Shown here: in pieces, positions 23,495-35,418 of the stretch
How positions within the stretch are numbered: position 1 is the stretch's first letter
Layout: every line of letters starts with the position of its first letter
Assembly: GCA_900155495.1 (NCBI GenBank)
Contig: FTLJ01000352.1
Span: forward strand, 1-38,364
Length of the DNA stretch: 38,364 bases
Reading direction: 5' to 3'
Source of the DNA: Porogramme epimiltina
Taxonomy: Eukaryota > Basidiomycota > Agaricomycetes > Polyporales > Polyporaceae
Made by a program: the position numbers and the translations under genes
Notes under the pieces: generated by a model
Databases searched by the model: none
Seen by the model: the letters and a program-made list of their open reading frames with translations, nothing else
Told to the model about the DNA's origin: nothing

Positions 23495-24724
23495 TGCTGA
23501 GCGAAAGCAAGCCTGCGCTGAGGCGCTCGAAGGTCTCGTCCAGATGTAAATTGGTCCGTGGAAAAAGACGCCAGTGCGAGTCGGCTCGCCGACATCAAAA
23601 GACCGTTCACTTGCGTTAGGTAATCAGTCCGGCAATGCACCCGCAACCGATTCATGAGGTGTTCACAGTTCGGCGCTCCGATGGACATCTACTTCTTTCC
23701 AGGATCCGATGTGTAATTGTCTGAAACTTTGAAATCTTGGAAAGTCTTCCTCTCCGCCTACGCTGCTTGGGACTCCGTACTTTGCGCGACGTCCATGGAT
23801 TTCTCGGCGATCATAGCCTTCAACCTGGCAGGAGGCACGCGGTCTCAGATAAGTGATGATGGCCAGCAAGGAAGCAAAGGTTTGTGAAGATCCGCGACGT
23901 GTCCGAGGGAGAAGCAGCGACGGGGCGATCGGCTGAGGCGCGGATCTCGGCTTTCCACGGGCAGGGACGCACTCCGGGCGCAACGAAAAGTGAAGAGATG
24001 TGCTCACCAGGTACCGGCCTCAGGGTTGCCAAGCGGATTAGAAAGCTCGGGGCACAGACGCATGAATAATGCAGGAGCCCTCGAAGATTTGCGCCCGGTG
24101 GATGATGAACTTCGGGGCCCGGCTGTTACGTGTACCGGGAGTCGCGAGAAAAAGACTGTCACGCTGCTACAGCGGAGACCGCAGTTACAGCAACCAGGGT
24201 GTTTTCCACTTTTAGAGCTCGCAAAGCGCAAGCGTCGTGAGAATGGAGAAAGGAACGGACCAAGGCGACGACGCCGAAGAATTGCATCACTGCGGGAGTA
24301 AAGAGGCGAACCCGTGGCGATGCGCCAGCGCCACAAGGGGTCTTGCCGGATATGGAAGGCGCAGATCGCAGGACTGGCACTGGAGGTTAATGACGAGCTT
24401 CGTCTCGACTCTCGCATGCGTTTCACATCATCGGAGATTTTTACCAGGCCCAGCAAGAATAGCCTATGGGCTATGTTTAGCACGCGATACTGTGCGTATT
24501 TTCCAGAGAGGATGCCGGGACCACGTTGCTCAGCACACCACTTTTTAGACCTCTCCAACAAGGTATTCTCTTCAAAACATCCTAAGAAACGACATTTCGG
24601 TATGCTATTCCGACCAGGCATGTCATCATGTCCCACCTGCGCCCTTAAACTCCCGCTACCTGATCAAAGTGCCTAGATTTACATATCATTCGCTAAAAAC
24701 GACTCCTCGGGTTTGTGTCTAGCA
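23495..24724. other. Intergenic region, no gene recognised
   Basis: This lies between the 5' end of ABC2 and the 3' end of the dioxygenase gene, both on the minus strand. The longest frame (24004-24636, -, 210 codons) is rich in Ser and Arg, has no domain motif, and overlaps frames on the other strand. It probably holds the ABC2 promoter near 23500-23900. Confidence 0.45.
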
Positions 24725-26167
24725 TCAAATCGGGCAGACGGCCGCGATCATAGGCTCGATGTCACAGATACTAGAATTGCGCATGGCGGAGGAGGCGATT
24801 AGCACGCGTTCGAGGAGCGGGCGGAGATATTGGAAAATGCTCACATGACACTGCGCTCGCTCGGGCCTGCACCCGGCGTGCCTTGCATAACGGGTCCCTG
24901 GTACAATGAGGTTTGGTCAGCATCCGCTGCGCGTGGGGTATTGAGGCGCAGGTACGCTGATCCTTGGCGGCAAGTAGCCGTGCAAGATCGCGCCGACTTA
25001 CAGCATAATGTGAGCACTTGGCGTCGTATGCCGCCCAGGAGTCGAGCGGCGACTCGAGATAGAACCTGAGGTCGGCGGTTAGAGTCAGCGAGGGTCCATA
25101 CAGAGAAGTATAGAAGGTAAGAGAGCGCTCACCGTGTGAGAACGTCTTCCTCGGGGACGTCTTCGGGCTGCAGTCCAGCGTACCGCCCGCCGTGCCCGGC
25201 GATGACATTCTCTCCGCCGATTGCGTTCCGCCGTTGCACGAGGTGCACGAACGAGAACTTGTGCCCGTCTTGGTGCAGTGCGTTCGGTGTCGTCTTTGAG
25301 ACCGGATGCTCTTCCGTCGGCTGTCAACGTTAAGCGCGTGAGCAGATCCGGACACACGGCGATCCGCCGGCACATCGAAGACATGCGTGCTGCACGCGGT
25401 GGAAACCGCAAACCGTGTGTATACGGTAGGGGATGCAGTTGTGTATGAGGGAATGAAGCTTACCGCAGTCTTGATAAAGTGTACCCCTACGATGATCGGG
25501 TGCCTCAGCTCGTCGACGGACCAGTCGCACAGAGAAACGTCGGTGAGAATGAGTTTTTCTAAGAGAGTGCTGCGCATGTGCACTGGGATTGAAGCCATCG
25601 CGCGCCGCTCTGAGTTGTGTTCCGGGTTAAAGACGCCTGAAAATAAAGGACGTGGCGTCAGTGTCGAAAATTTACAGCGTCCGGCGTAAAGGACGTACCT
25701 TGATTGTAATAGGTGATATCCTCTGTTCCACGAGGGTGTCCCGGAGCCCAGTATACCCGGGGCCCGTCCTCGAACGGAATGACAAACGCGCGGGAATACT
25801 GCCTGAATCGCGCGGCGGATGCTGGGGCATGAGGATCGGCGGGCAGATCGTCGAAGTGGGATTGGAGGGAGGCGATGAACTCGTCAACGGCTTTCTGGTC
25901 AGCAAAAGAAGGATCGGATGATGGATTGAACCGGATGTAAGACGCGTTGTCAAGACGCGGGTAGTTGAGGCGGTAAGACGCAAGGTGGTTTTTGTGAGAT
26001 GGGGAGTTGCGCAAATGCCCGAGAGAAGTGGGAGGGATATGGGGCGTTGACCCTGCTGACTCGCGAATGGTCGTCGGAGACACGCTCGCAAGAGCCCTTC
26101 GCCCAGCACTTTGGTTGAATGCGGTAATGCTTCGAAGGGCACGGCGAGAAACCATGAAACGTTGCAT
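24725..26167 (-). CDS. 2-oxoglutarate/Fe(II) dioxygenase (2OG-Fe_Oxy_2 / BsmA-IDO-like)
   Basis: Predicted non-haem iron oxygenase that couples decarboxylation of 2-oxoglutarate to hydroxylation. Six exons join in frame to give 330 aa: 26167-25699, 25636-25464, 25320-25133, 25065-25002, 24897-24845 and 24770-24725. The core reads VGVHFIKT, then LHQDGHKFSFVHLVQR with the iron ligands His and Asp of H-x-D, then IGGENVI. The third ligand is probably His in SHYAGPV. ERSVIICDIEPM near the C-terminus has the Arg expected to bind 2-oxoglutarate. This matches the family of bacterial isoleucine dioxygenase, which acts on free amino acids. The ATG at 26165-26167 is the first in frame. Residues 1-35 are Arg- and Ser-rich with few acidic residues and could be a mitochondrial targeting peptide. 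The gene is transcribed divergently from the NRPS, 1.6 kb away. The actual substrate is unknown. Confidence 0.85.
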
Positions 26168-26301
26168 CTTAAGACTGTGAAGTGTATTAGAAAAGCGTGC
26201 AACTGCACATAAAGCCACTCACGCTGATAAAAGAGACGCGAGAATAACGGGTTGTTTCGTAACAAAGAGAGATGATGCCCAGGAGACGTGCAAGAGAGCG
26301 G

Positions 26302-26309
26302 AATATATA
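26302..26309 (-). promoter_or_regulatory. Possible TATA box for the dioxygenase gene
   Basis: The complement reads TATATATT followed by CC. It lies about 135 nt upstream of the dioxygenase ATG, so a UTR of roughly 100 nt or a UTR intron would be needed. Confidence 0.3.
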
Positions 26310-27753
26310 CCTCACGAGTCCATAAAATATCGATAGCTGCGCCTCACACGGACTCTGGGAGGTCACCGTTTTGGATATGACACCGGAATTGGAGTGGCGG
26401 TGAACAAACCGTGACTTCGTCCAGGAGAGTGACACCGCACAGGTTGCGCAGGCATTCAGGCGAGGATCGTCCCTGAGGTTTTCCGATTTCTTCACGGTCC
26501 CAATAGGGACTTTCGCATCCCTTACATCCTTTCGATGTACTAAATCGGTCCGATCATTCGCTTGGTGGCCCGACCACTCTCGGTCAGTCCAGTTCGAGCT
26601 TGGAAAGAGATCCTAGCTAAGCACATCATTGATCAGCAAAAAACGGGTGGAGCATGTGTGTGCTTACCGTCGCATAGGATTCACGTTCGAGTACAGCGCC
26701 GACACCGCATCTGTCCAATGGCAATGGAAGGATGAAATCCTGATGGCGGGCGGCGCCGAGTCCAGCCGAACGGGATTCAGTCAGCCCCTCCACAATACAC
26801 CCCCTAGTGAAGCAGGCTTGGAGAACAATTTCATTTGGGACGTAAAGGGGCTCCGCGCGGGGTACAGCTTAATGTCAGACTAGCGCGTCCTAGAGCGACG
26901 TGGACTGAATGCGACCGGCCACACGGAGGTAGAATAAGCGACGTAGACAGCCCGAAGAAATCGCACCGAGTTCTGCGCAAGGTCTCCGATGTTAGCATGT
27001 GATCAAAGACCTGGCAGTCCAGCCAGTTCAGATGGACTTACGGCGGGTTGTAAATCTTCTGTGCCCGCATGGTATGTCGCACTCTGGCGCCAGAGGCATT
27101 CCTGTACCAACCGGTAGATGTTCGCCGACGAGTTTCGGGGACGAGGTGAAGGTGTATTCGGCGTCTATCTTCGGTCTACAGCTTGAGCACTCTCCCACGG
27201 TCTCCCACTCCGCCGGCGGCAAACTCGTCCAACGCAAATCGCGTCTTGCCCTGATGCGGTGACCACAACCTCCACTGCAATGAACTGAGCTCGCTTGAAG
27301 CTCGCTACGTGACAATCGAGGCACCGTACCGCTAGGATCCAGCGCCGTTGCTTCACCTCCTTCTCATCATGCCATCATCTCCATCATACCCGGGCCTCCT
27401 CCCACTCTGAACCCGAGACAAATCTCCCATGCCATCGGCGTGACAACTGCAAGACATGGCCTTCCGGGTTTGTGGGCTATTTTGGGAGGTAGGCACGGGG
27501 CGCTCTGTCACAGTATACCTGCGCTCATCCTGCTTTGTCTCACGTAAAGGGATCGAACCTCCCTGATCTGGGGTTGTCCTCAGGACGTCTCCATACGATT
27601 TTCCCTCAAGCCTCTCTACCGAAAGAAGCCGTGGCAATGATGTTTTGTGATCCCGGAAGCTGACATCGGAGCAGCGATACTTCTGGGCGGGCTTTGGGTA
27701 TTCTTGGTCCCCGCTCGCCTGAGACAGCCCCCTTCCAGGTGCACCTGGAACAC

Positions 27754-27760
27754 TATAGAT
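27754..27760 (+). promoter_or_regulatory. Possible TATA box for the NRPS gene
   Basis: TATAGAT occurs about 51-57 nt upstream of the NRPS ATG at 27811. The spacing resembles that seen at the amine oxidase and flavoprotein genes. Confidence 0.35.
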
Positions 27761-27810
27761 CCCCTTCGCACCGGCTCTCGACACTCGAAACGACTCCGTA
27801 GGGTCCTACC

Positions 27811-30800
27811 ATGTCTACTCAACCTTCAGAAGGCCAAGCATTGGCCTGCCTCCTCTCCGCAGCGGCCATCGTCGACGCTCGTTCTTACCACTATCGCTGG
27901 ACCGCCGCCGAGGTGACATGTACCTCCCTCATCGAAGCTATCGATATCCGACAAGGAACCCCCATTGTCAAGTCCCACGGCTTTGTCGTCTCCCCGAGCT
28001 CTACCATAGAGAGCCTGCGACATGCCCTTATCCACTCCGACAGCGTATTCGCCGACCACGGTCTAAAGGGCACATTCACCGTCATACTCGCCTCTTCGTC
28101 GGAGCAAGCGTCCAAATATTTCCTCGACTCCTCAGCGACAACCCCTCGAGGGGTGCTTGCTATTCTATCTTCGAGCCATGAAGTCCACTTCCTCCCCACT
28201 CCTTCCTCGGATAGATGGCTCCCCGAACGATGCGCCTCGGTTTTGCGTGCCATCTCTTCCCTACCCGATACGACTCCCCTGGCCTCTCTCTCGTACTTCT
28301 CCGCTGAAGAGCAGAAGTTTCTCCTCGACCTTGGGCAAGATTCCGGACTCCCTTCTGAAGTTATTCAGCCCTGCCTTCATCACTATTTCGAAGAAGTTGC
28401 ACGAACGTCGCCGGACCTTCCCGCCCTCGCGTTCGACGCCCAGGATGCCATCACGACCCTGACATATGGCGAGATGGATCGGCGCTGCAGTGCGCTAGCT
28501 GCGCATCTCGCCACCGTTCATGACGTTGGGCCAGGTGTCATGGTCCCAGTCTTCTTCGGCCGCAGCATCGACATGATGATAGCCATTCTTGCTGTGGTGA
28601 GTATTCAAACTTTGTCCGTTTACGTCTCCCTGTGTCTGGTCCCGCGATTAACGCCCTTTCTCTTGCGTCATAGCTCAAAACGGGCGCTTCGTACGTTCCA
28701 CTCGACACGGAGCATCCCGCCGATCGTACCGCCGTCATTGTGAGCGCTGTAGAGGCCAAGATTGTCCTAACAGAGACCGCGCTCCTTCACGACGTTCGAA
28801 ACCGGTTGGACAAGTCCGTGTCTCTCGTAGCGATCGATACTCTCCACTCTCTAGAGGTCCCCGAGGGAGGTTTCTCTGGTCGTGGATGTGGCGATGACCT
28901 CGCATACGTACTGTTCACCTCTGGCACAACCGGGACGCCCAAAGGCGTGATGGTCCACCACGCTGCCGCAGTAAGCACCGTCGTCAACGGCCCTCAATTC
29001 AATCGCAACCTCCGCAAGAGAGCCGGCCTCCGAGTGTTTCTCTCATCGAACTACGCGTTCGACTTTGTAAGCTTTTCCTGCCTTGACGCCACCTTTGTAC
29101 AATCGCTGATGACCTGGGTAGACAATCTGGGATATATTTATTCCGCTCACTTCCGGCGGTTGCCTCTGCCTCGCCTCCAAGGAGGCTACCTTCGATGACA
29201 TCAACGGCGTCCTTCGTCGGCTCTCTGTCAACGTTGTGATGGCTACGCCAACCGTCCTCAGTCTCGTCGAGCCCTCCGAAGTCCCATCCATAGATGCCAT
29301 CGGGAGCGGCGGGGAGATGCTCACTGTGGTCGTCCGTGATCGCGTCTTGAAGGCTGGCCTCAAACTGGGCAACATTTACGGCCCCACGGAGACGACGGTC
29401 TGCTGCGTATTCAGCGAGGTAGATGAGACTATGACGGATCCCACCATCATCGGTAGGCCGTACGGCGAGAACAGAGTCTATGTCCTCGACGACGAATTGC
29501 GCATGGTCCCCCACGGCGCTGTCGGAACATTATGGATCGCTGGTCCCCAGGTTAGCAAGGGTTATCTAGGGCGCCCGGACCTCACCGAAGCGTCATTCCG
29601 CCCCGATCCGTTCTTTCCGGGGGAGCGCATGTATAACTCGGGTGATCTGTGCGCGTGGGTCGAGCGAGGGTTCTTGAAGTGCTATGGAAGAGCGGACCAG
29701 CAGGTGAAGATCCGCGGCCAGAGGATCGAGATCTTGGAGATTGAGATGGCGATCACACGCGTTCCTGACGTATTCAACGCCTGCGTGGTCAAGCGCGTCA
29801 AGGATGGACGTGAGGATCTTGTCGGCTTCTACTCCCTACAGGTTCGTTTGACCATTGTCATGCGGTTGCTGTTACTCATCCTTTTCTCTCGATCAGACTC
29901 ATACCACCACTCCGGACACTGTCGACGTGGAACGTCGCATATCGCAAGCTATCTCGGAAAGCCTCCCTGTTTATATGCAGCCGACGACGTTTGTGCATCT
30001 CGAGAAACTTCCCGTGACGGCAAATGGCAAAGCAGATCGCAAGCTACTCGCCCAACAGGCTCTCGACACCGGGTCGACAATCACAGCCCTCCGTTCCCCC
30101 GAATCCCGCTCTGAAGTCGAAGAATCTATCGCTCAGTGCTGGTCCCACGCCTTGAGTCTTCCTTTGGATGCCGTTCCTTGCGACGCGGACTTCTATCAGT
30201 GTGGCGGAGACTCCATTTCCATCATCCGTCTCGCCGCTGCGATGCGTTCTTCAGGCCTCCGCGTGAAGACGAGCGACTTGAGGGTCGCGACAACCGTTAC
30301 AGCTCAGGCAAAGCTTGTGCTATCGCGCGGGGCCGAGTCTACACTGGAGCAAGACGAGAAGTCCTACGAAGCGTTCTCCCTTTTGCCTGTTGCAAGCGTT
30401 TCCGTAGACGTTGTCGCCGCCTTAGTGGGGTACCCGAAAGACGCTGTCGAAGACGCGTACCCTTGCACTTCTACCGTTTCTGGACTTATTTCGTTGGCCG
30501 CATCAAACCCCCAGGTGAGCACGAACACATTCTTCTCCGGCCTACCAATCTGACTGCTTTGGACAGAGCTACTTCGCTCAGCATGCATTCAGGCGTCATG
30601 GACGCTACAACTCGGACAGTCTAATCACGGCGTGGAAAGCGGTAGTCGGCCGCCATCCTATTCTACGCACGGCCTTCGTCATCCCTCCCGCACCTGCGAC
30701 CGAGATCTTACAGGTCGTCTTAAAGCCAGAAGCTTTCGACATCCCTTGGATCATGCACACCGCTTCCACTGTCGAGGACGCTGATCATTCTCTTGCCGAA

Positions 30801-33800
30801 TACATGGAAACGTGCCGCGAAGAAGGTTTTAAGCTTGGTGTGGTCCCAACGCGCATAGCGTTGTTCGAGGGCGTATCGACGTCGACTATGGTCCTTCAAG
30901 TCCACCACTCTCAGTACGACGGATGGAGCCTTCCTGTGATACTGGACGACCTCCAGAAGGCCTACGAATCTTTGGAAGCGTCGCAAAGCATGACGTTGAA
31001 CAGTCCTCCCCTGCCATACTCCCACTTCGTTGCGTGGACCCGTGAACAGAGCATCCCCGATGCGCTCATGTTCTGGAAGTCCGAGCTCGAGGATGCCGCG
31101 CTGTTGACTTGGCCCAAGGTTCCGCACGATTCCAACGACATCGCGACAGACAGGCTCGTTTCCGCGACTTGGACCCCTCCCCCGGAGCACGACATCGCGC
31201 AGTTCTGCAGTATCCACAAAGCGACAGTATCAAGTTTCATTCGCCTGGCTCTCGCGGTCGTTCTCGGCGTCCACGCCAACAGCGACGACGTACTCTTCGG
31301 TGTCGTTACCTCGGGTCGTTCCGGTGATCTTTCTGGGATTGAAAGTGTCGTAGGCCCCTGCATCGCCACCCTGCCCTTCCGCATCCGCCTTCCATCAACC
31401 ACGCCCCTCGAAAGTCTCCTCGGGGAGATTCAGGAACACTCTTCATCTGCTGCCGCATACGAGTACGTGGGCCTGTCGGACATCATCAAGGGGAGCCAAT
31501 TCGCGCGCTCGCGAGGTATCTTCCAAGTGCTTCTGACGGTGGAGAACATCCCCGAGCTCGACCTGCAAGCCCACCCGCTGTTCGGCGAGGACGTACATGG
31601 GCATCAGATGGAGATGAATTACCCGCTCGGCGTCACCGTCTTCCTCCTTCCAGAGAACCGGGGCCTCAAGATCGACATCGAGTACGACTCGAAGCATCTC
31701 ACACAGGACGACATCCGGTGGTTCGAGTCGCATCTCCTCGCAACGCTCGACGCCATCCTCCGCACGCCGTCGTCCGCACTCGCCGAGCTCGATATCGTCA
31801 CGGCGGACGAACGCGCGTTCCTACAGAAAGTCGGGATAGGCCTCACCCCCGACCCAATCCTCACCTCCGAGCCCTTCGTCCACCGTCTCATCGAAAAGGC
31901 TGCCGCGGCCTACCCCGATCGCATAGCTGTCGAACACATGGGTGGTACCACCCTCACGTACAGTGCGCTCGACGCACTGGCGAACCGCGCAGCGCATGGC
32001 CTTCGCGCGCGCGAGGTCGCGCTCGAGACGCCGATCCCTGTTCTGTTCAACAAGGACATGGACCAGACTGAGGCCGTCGTCGCGATCTTCGCCGTGATGA
32101 AGAGCGGCGGCGCGTTCGTCCCTCTCGACGTGTCGTGGCCGAGCGCGCGCATCCTGTCGTGCGTCCGTCAGTGCGCGGCGCCCTTTGTCGTCTGCGATGG
32201 AGCGGTGCCGGACGTTGCGCGGGAGCTGCCGGTGCCGTTCGTGACCACGTCGGAGCTCGCGGCTGGGCAGTCGGAGGAGCCGTGCGTTGTGGAGGACCAG
32301 GCCCCGGGGTCGCTGGCGTATGTGATCTTCACTAGTGGATCGACGGGAGAGCCGAAGGGCGTCATGATTGAGCATCGAAACATTATGGGTTATGTTGCGA
32401 AGTAAGTTCGGCCCTCTTTTACTTACGTGCGCGTTGTTTTCTGACCAGTCTGTGCAGCGGAACCACTGTATACCCTATTCTGGACGTTAAGCGGCTGTTG
32501 CACTTCAGCCCGTTCTCCTTCGACCAGGGCCTTGGGGATATCTTTATGGCGCTGACGAAGGGAGCAACGCTCGTGCTTGCGAACATGAGCGATGTGCTCA
32601 CCGACCTCTCCAACGTTTTAAACACCACTCGCGTAGACTACACGGTCCTTACGCCCGCCATAGCGCAACTGATCCGTAACGATGTCGATCACCCCTACCT
32701 GAAGAGCCTCCTAGTCGGCGGCGAAAAACTACCCGGCCAACTGGTCGACCGATGGAAGGGGAAGGTCGCGTTCATGGACGAGTAAGCGCTTCATTAGACT
32801 TGATTTATCGCAGTTAACTGATTGCATACAGCTACGGCCCAACAGAAGTGACCGTCAGCTGCGTCGGCATGACCTTCACCGAAACAACCAACGTAGCCGC
32901 GGGCGTCATCGGGAGCCCCTATGGCGACACGCGCGCATACATCGTCGACCCCGCCAACCCCCACCGCCTCCTCCCCGTCGGCGCGGTCGGCGAGCTCTGC
33001 CTCTCCGGGAACCAGGTCGGCCGCGGGTACCTGAACCGGCCGGACCTCACCGCCGCGGCGTTCGTACCAGACCCGTTCGCGCCGGGGCTCACGATGTACC
33101 GCTCGGGCGACCGCGCGCGCTGGACGAGCGCGGGGCGCATCGAGTACCTCGGGCGCCAGGACGACGCGTTCGTGAAGCTCCGCGGGCTGCGCGTCGACGC
33201 GGGCGAGGTCGAGGACGCGCTCGTCGGCGCGGGGGACGCGTTTGCGGTCGTGGAGCTCTTGGAGCTCCGCGGGCAGCCGCACCTCGTTGCGTTCGTGAGT
33301 CGCGCGCTTGCGAGCGCGGGCGAGGCGGCGCTCGCGCTCGTGGCTTCGGAAGAGAGCTCTGAGGAGCTGCGCGCGTGGCTGGCGGGGCTCGTGCGCGCGT
33401 GTCGTCAGGCGGTCCCGGCGTATGCGGTGCCTACGGTGTGGCTCGCGCTGAAGGAGATGCCGCAGAACGCGAACAGCAAGGTCGACAGGAAGCAGCTCCG
33501 CCGGTTCTTCGCGGCGCTCCCGGCCGCGGACGTCGAGGCGTTCTCGGCGGCGGCGACGCAGACGCGCGCGCCGCGTGCGCCGCGGACGGCGGTGGAGAAG
33601 GCGGTGGCGCGCGTGTGGTGCGACGTGCTCGTGCGCGAGGAGGGCGCGCTGTCGGTGCATGATGACTTTTTCGCGCTTGGGGGCGACTCGATTGGTGTGG
33701 TGAGGATGTTGGCGGGGTTGAGGGCGCTAGGGCTGGACGTTTCGTTGAAGGAGTTCGCGGCTGGCTCAACTGTTGCGGAGATCGCTGCGAGTTTCGACGC

Positions 33801-34713
33801 TGCGTCCTCCGCAGGTACCTCGTCGCCCGGGGAGTTGTCCGACAGCGGTCTTCCGGGCGCAGGTAGCGGGCTTGTGTGGCAAGTGCAGTCAAACGAAAGC
33901 AGTGATATCCCTCTTTGGATGATCCACGACGGCGGAGGACTAGGGAATGAGTGTGCGTTTCACTTCATACTTTTCGGTTCAGCGAACTCACCTTTTCTTA
34001 CAGACAAGAACATGACCTCACTCGCTCGTCCCGTCTACGCCATCTCAAACGCAGCGACCACCGTCTCCGAGATCCAAGGGTGGTTCCCTTCTTTCGACAG
34101 CTACGCGTCGGCGTACGCGTCGCTTCTCCCTTCAGAGGACGACATCTTCCTCGGCGGGTGGAGCATCGGCGGGACCATCGCCCTCTCGCTTGCCGCGCGC
34201 CGACTCGCGGCAGGTCAACGCGTGCGCGGCGTCGTCCTCATCGACAGCTACAACTCCTCTGGCTGGAAGCACACAGGTTCTTCCGCGCTTGAAGAGGCGG
34301 ACGCAGCTCGGACGCTGTCGGCCGACGAGTATGTGCGCGCGCACCAGGCGCACGTCGACACGCTCGTTGGGGAGTTCACTCCGAAGATGTATGACTTCCC
34401 GGTCCTCTTGGTGCGCGCAGGCGTGGGGCGCGAGATGGAGGAGATCGAGCACGCCGGGTTCGTGGTGCCGTACTTGCGGCCAGGGGCGGAGAAGAGCGTG
34501 GATAGCGGCATTGGAGGGATCGACACGGGCGAAGTGGTCGAAGCGCAGGCGTGCGAGCGCGAGGAGCTGAGGTTCTGGACGAGGGAGATCCTACCGAAGC
34601 TGGAGGTCGTGACCATCGAAGGTGCGGACCACTACAGCTTGATGAGGGACGGGGCGCTGTGTGCGCGGGCGTCGGACGAGGTGGCGGGGTGGCTGGCTAA
34701 AGTGGGAAAGTAA
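27811..34713 (+). CDS. Bimodular nonribosomal peptide synthetase, A-T-C-A-T-TE
   Basis: Activates two carboxylic acid substrates, links them and releases the product. Eight exons join in frame to 2168 aa: 27811-28596, 28674-29066, 29122-29841, 29897-30514, 30567-32401, 32458-32781, 32832-33952 and 34004-34713. Residues 1-188 match no complete domain. A1 (about 189-705) has FTSGTTGTPKG, FDFTIWDIF, GPTETT and NGKADRK. T1 has CGGDSIS (about 736-742). The C domain (about 775-1230) has an intact HHSQYDG. A2 (about 1277-1790) has FTSGSTGEPKG, FDQGLGDIF, YGPTEVTV and NSKVDRK. T2 has LGGDSIG (about 1841-1847). The TE (about 1870-2168) has GWSIGG with the nucleophile Ser, Asp in VLIDSYN and His in GADHYSL. 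No epimerase, methyltransferase, cyclisation or reductase domain is seen. A linear or cyclised two-residue product, or a dimer, is inferred. The order differs from ferrichrome-type siderophore synthetases, which end in T-C repeats. Confidence 0.96.
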
Positions 34714-35418
34714 AAAGAGCAGTCGTGTAACATGTCTAGAAGCCGGATACAACACCGGTCAAGAACAACATTCTTCCTCCAGCTGCGCCCCCTGACAGCA
34801 GTGGCACGTCGTTCTACAAATACCTAGAGACTGGGCCCACTGCGTTGAGTTACAAATACAGGGACCGGTATTCGTCGACCCGACGGCCAATTTGTAGTGG
34901 CTATTTCACGAGGGCGCTCCTTCCATGCGATCATGATGAACCGGGAGGGTTTTGGGGAGGGTGAATACGAAGTTCTGGGGAGAGGCTTGAACGATGGCCC
35001 GCACGGCAATCGAGGCTGGCCGAGATATGTCGACCGCTCCCGCTACCCAGAAGGGGACATGTGCTGCTCGGATGTCCCAGAGTGAGGCGGAGTGGGACGA
35101 GGTGCGGGGTGTGGGGGAACGCGGGGAAAGCGGGGCGGTGATATCCGGCGTCGCGGGCTTGCGCCAGGCCGTCCTCGCCTCCCCATGGGATTTGGGGGCC
35201 ACCGCCGCTCGGTCCGACGTCCGATGGTGGGCGGGAAGGGCGGGCCGGCGTGGCCGTGGCCTGATTGGGGAGCCGGGGGCGGCGTCAGAGCGGCGAATTC
35301 ACATGCGAGCGGCGTTTCGGGCTCTCCGTCGCGTCGGGCCCGAGCTATAAGAGTGTCGTCCAGAGCCGTGACGCAGCCCACTTGTTCCCCCCCTCCTCCC
35401 CATCCCTACCCTCTAATT
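34714..35418. other. Intergenic region between NRPS and flavoprotein gene
   Basis: This should hold the NRPS 3' UTR (AT-richer, about 34714-34900) and then a GC-rich promoter for the flavoprotein gene. Frames on both strands between 35000 and 35400 are mutually overlapping and low in complexity, and I did not accept any. The two genes are codirectional. Confidence 0.5.
35345..35350 (+). promoter_or_regulatory. TATA box of the fumarate reductase-like gene
   Basis: CTATAA followed by GAG lies about 70 nt before the ATG at 35419, with a C-rich pyrimidine stretch between them, a typical fungal promoter arrangement. Confidence 0.45.

Larger units (their letters stand above)
26168..27810. promoter_or_regulatory. 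Divergent promoter region between dioxygenase and NRPS
   Basis: This 1643-nt region separates two divergent genes and must hold both 5' regions. No protein-like frame was accepted; the largest (27353-27784, -, 143 codons) is Arg- and Ser-rich with no motif. A shared regulatory region would let the two genes be co-expressed, but no specific transcription-factor site is claimed. Confidence 0.5.

Noticed and set aside
24004..24636. 210-codon minus frame between ABC2 and the dioxygenase
   Set aside because: Ser/Arg-rich, no domain motif, and no way to join it with neighbouring exons into a known family.
27811..34713. Ferrichrome-type siderophore synthetase
   Set aside because: Those enzymes end in T-C repeats; this one has two A domains, a single intact C domain and a terminal thioesterase.
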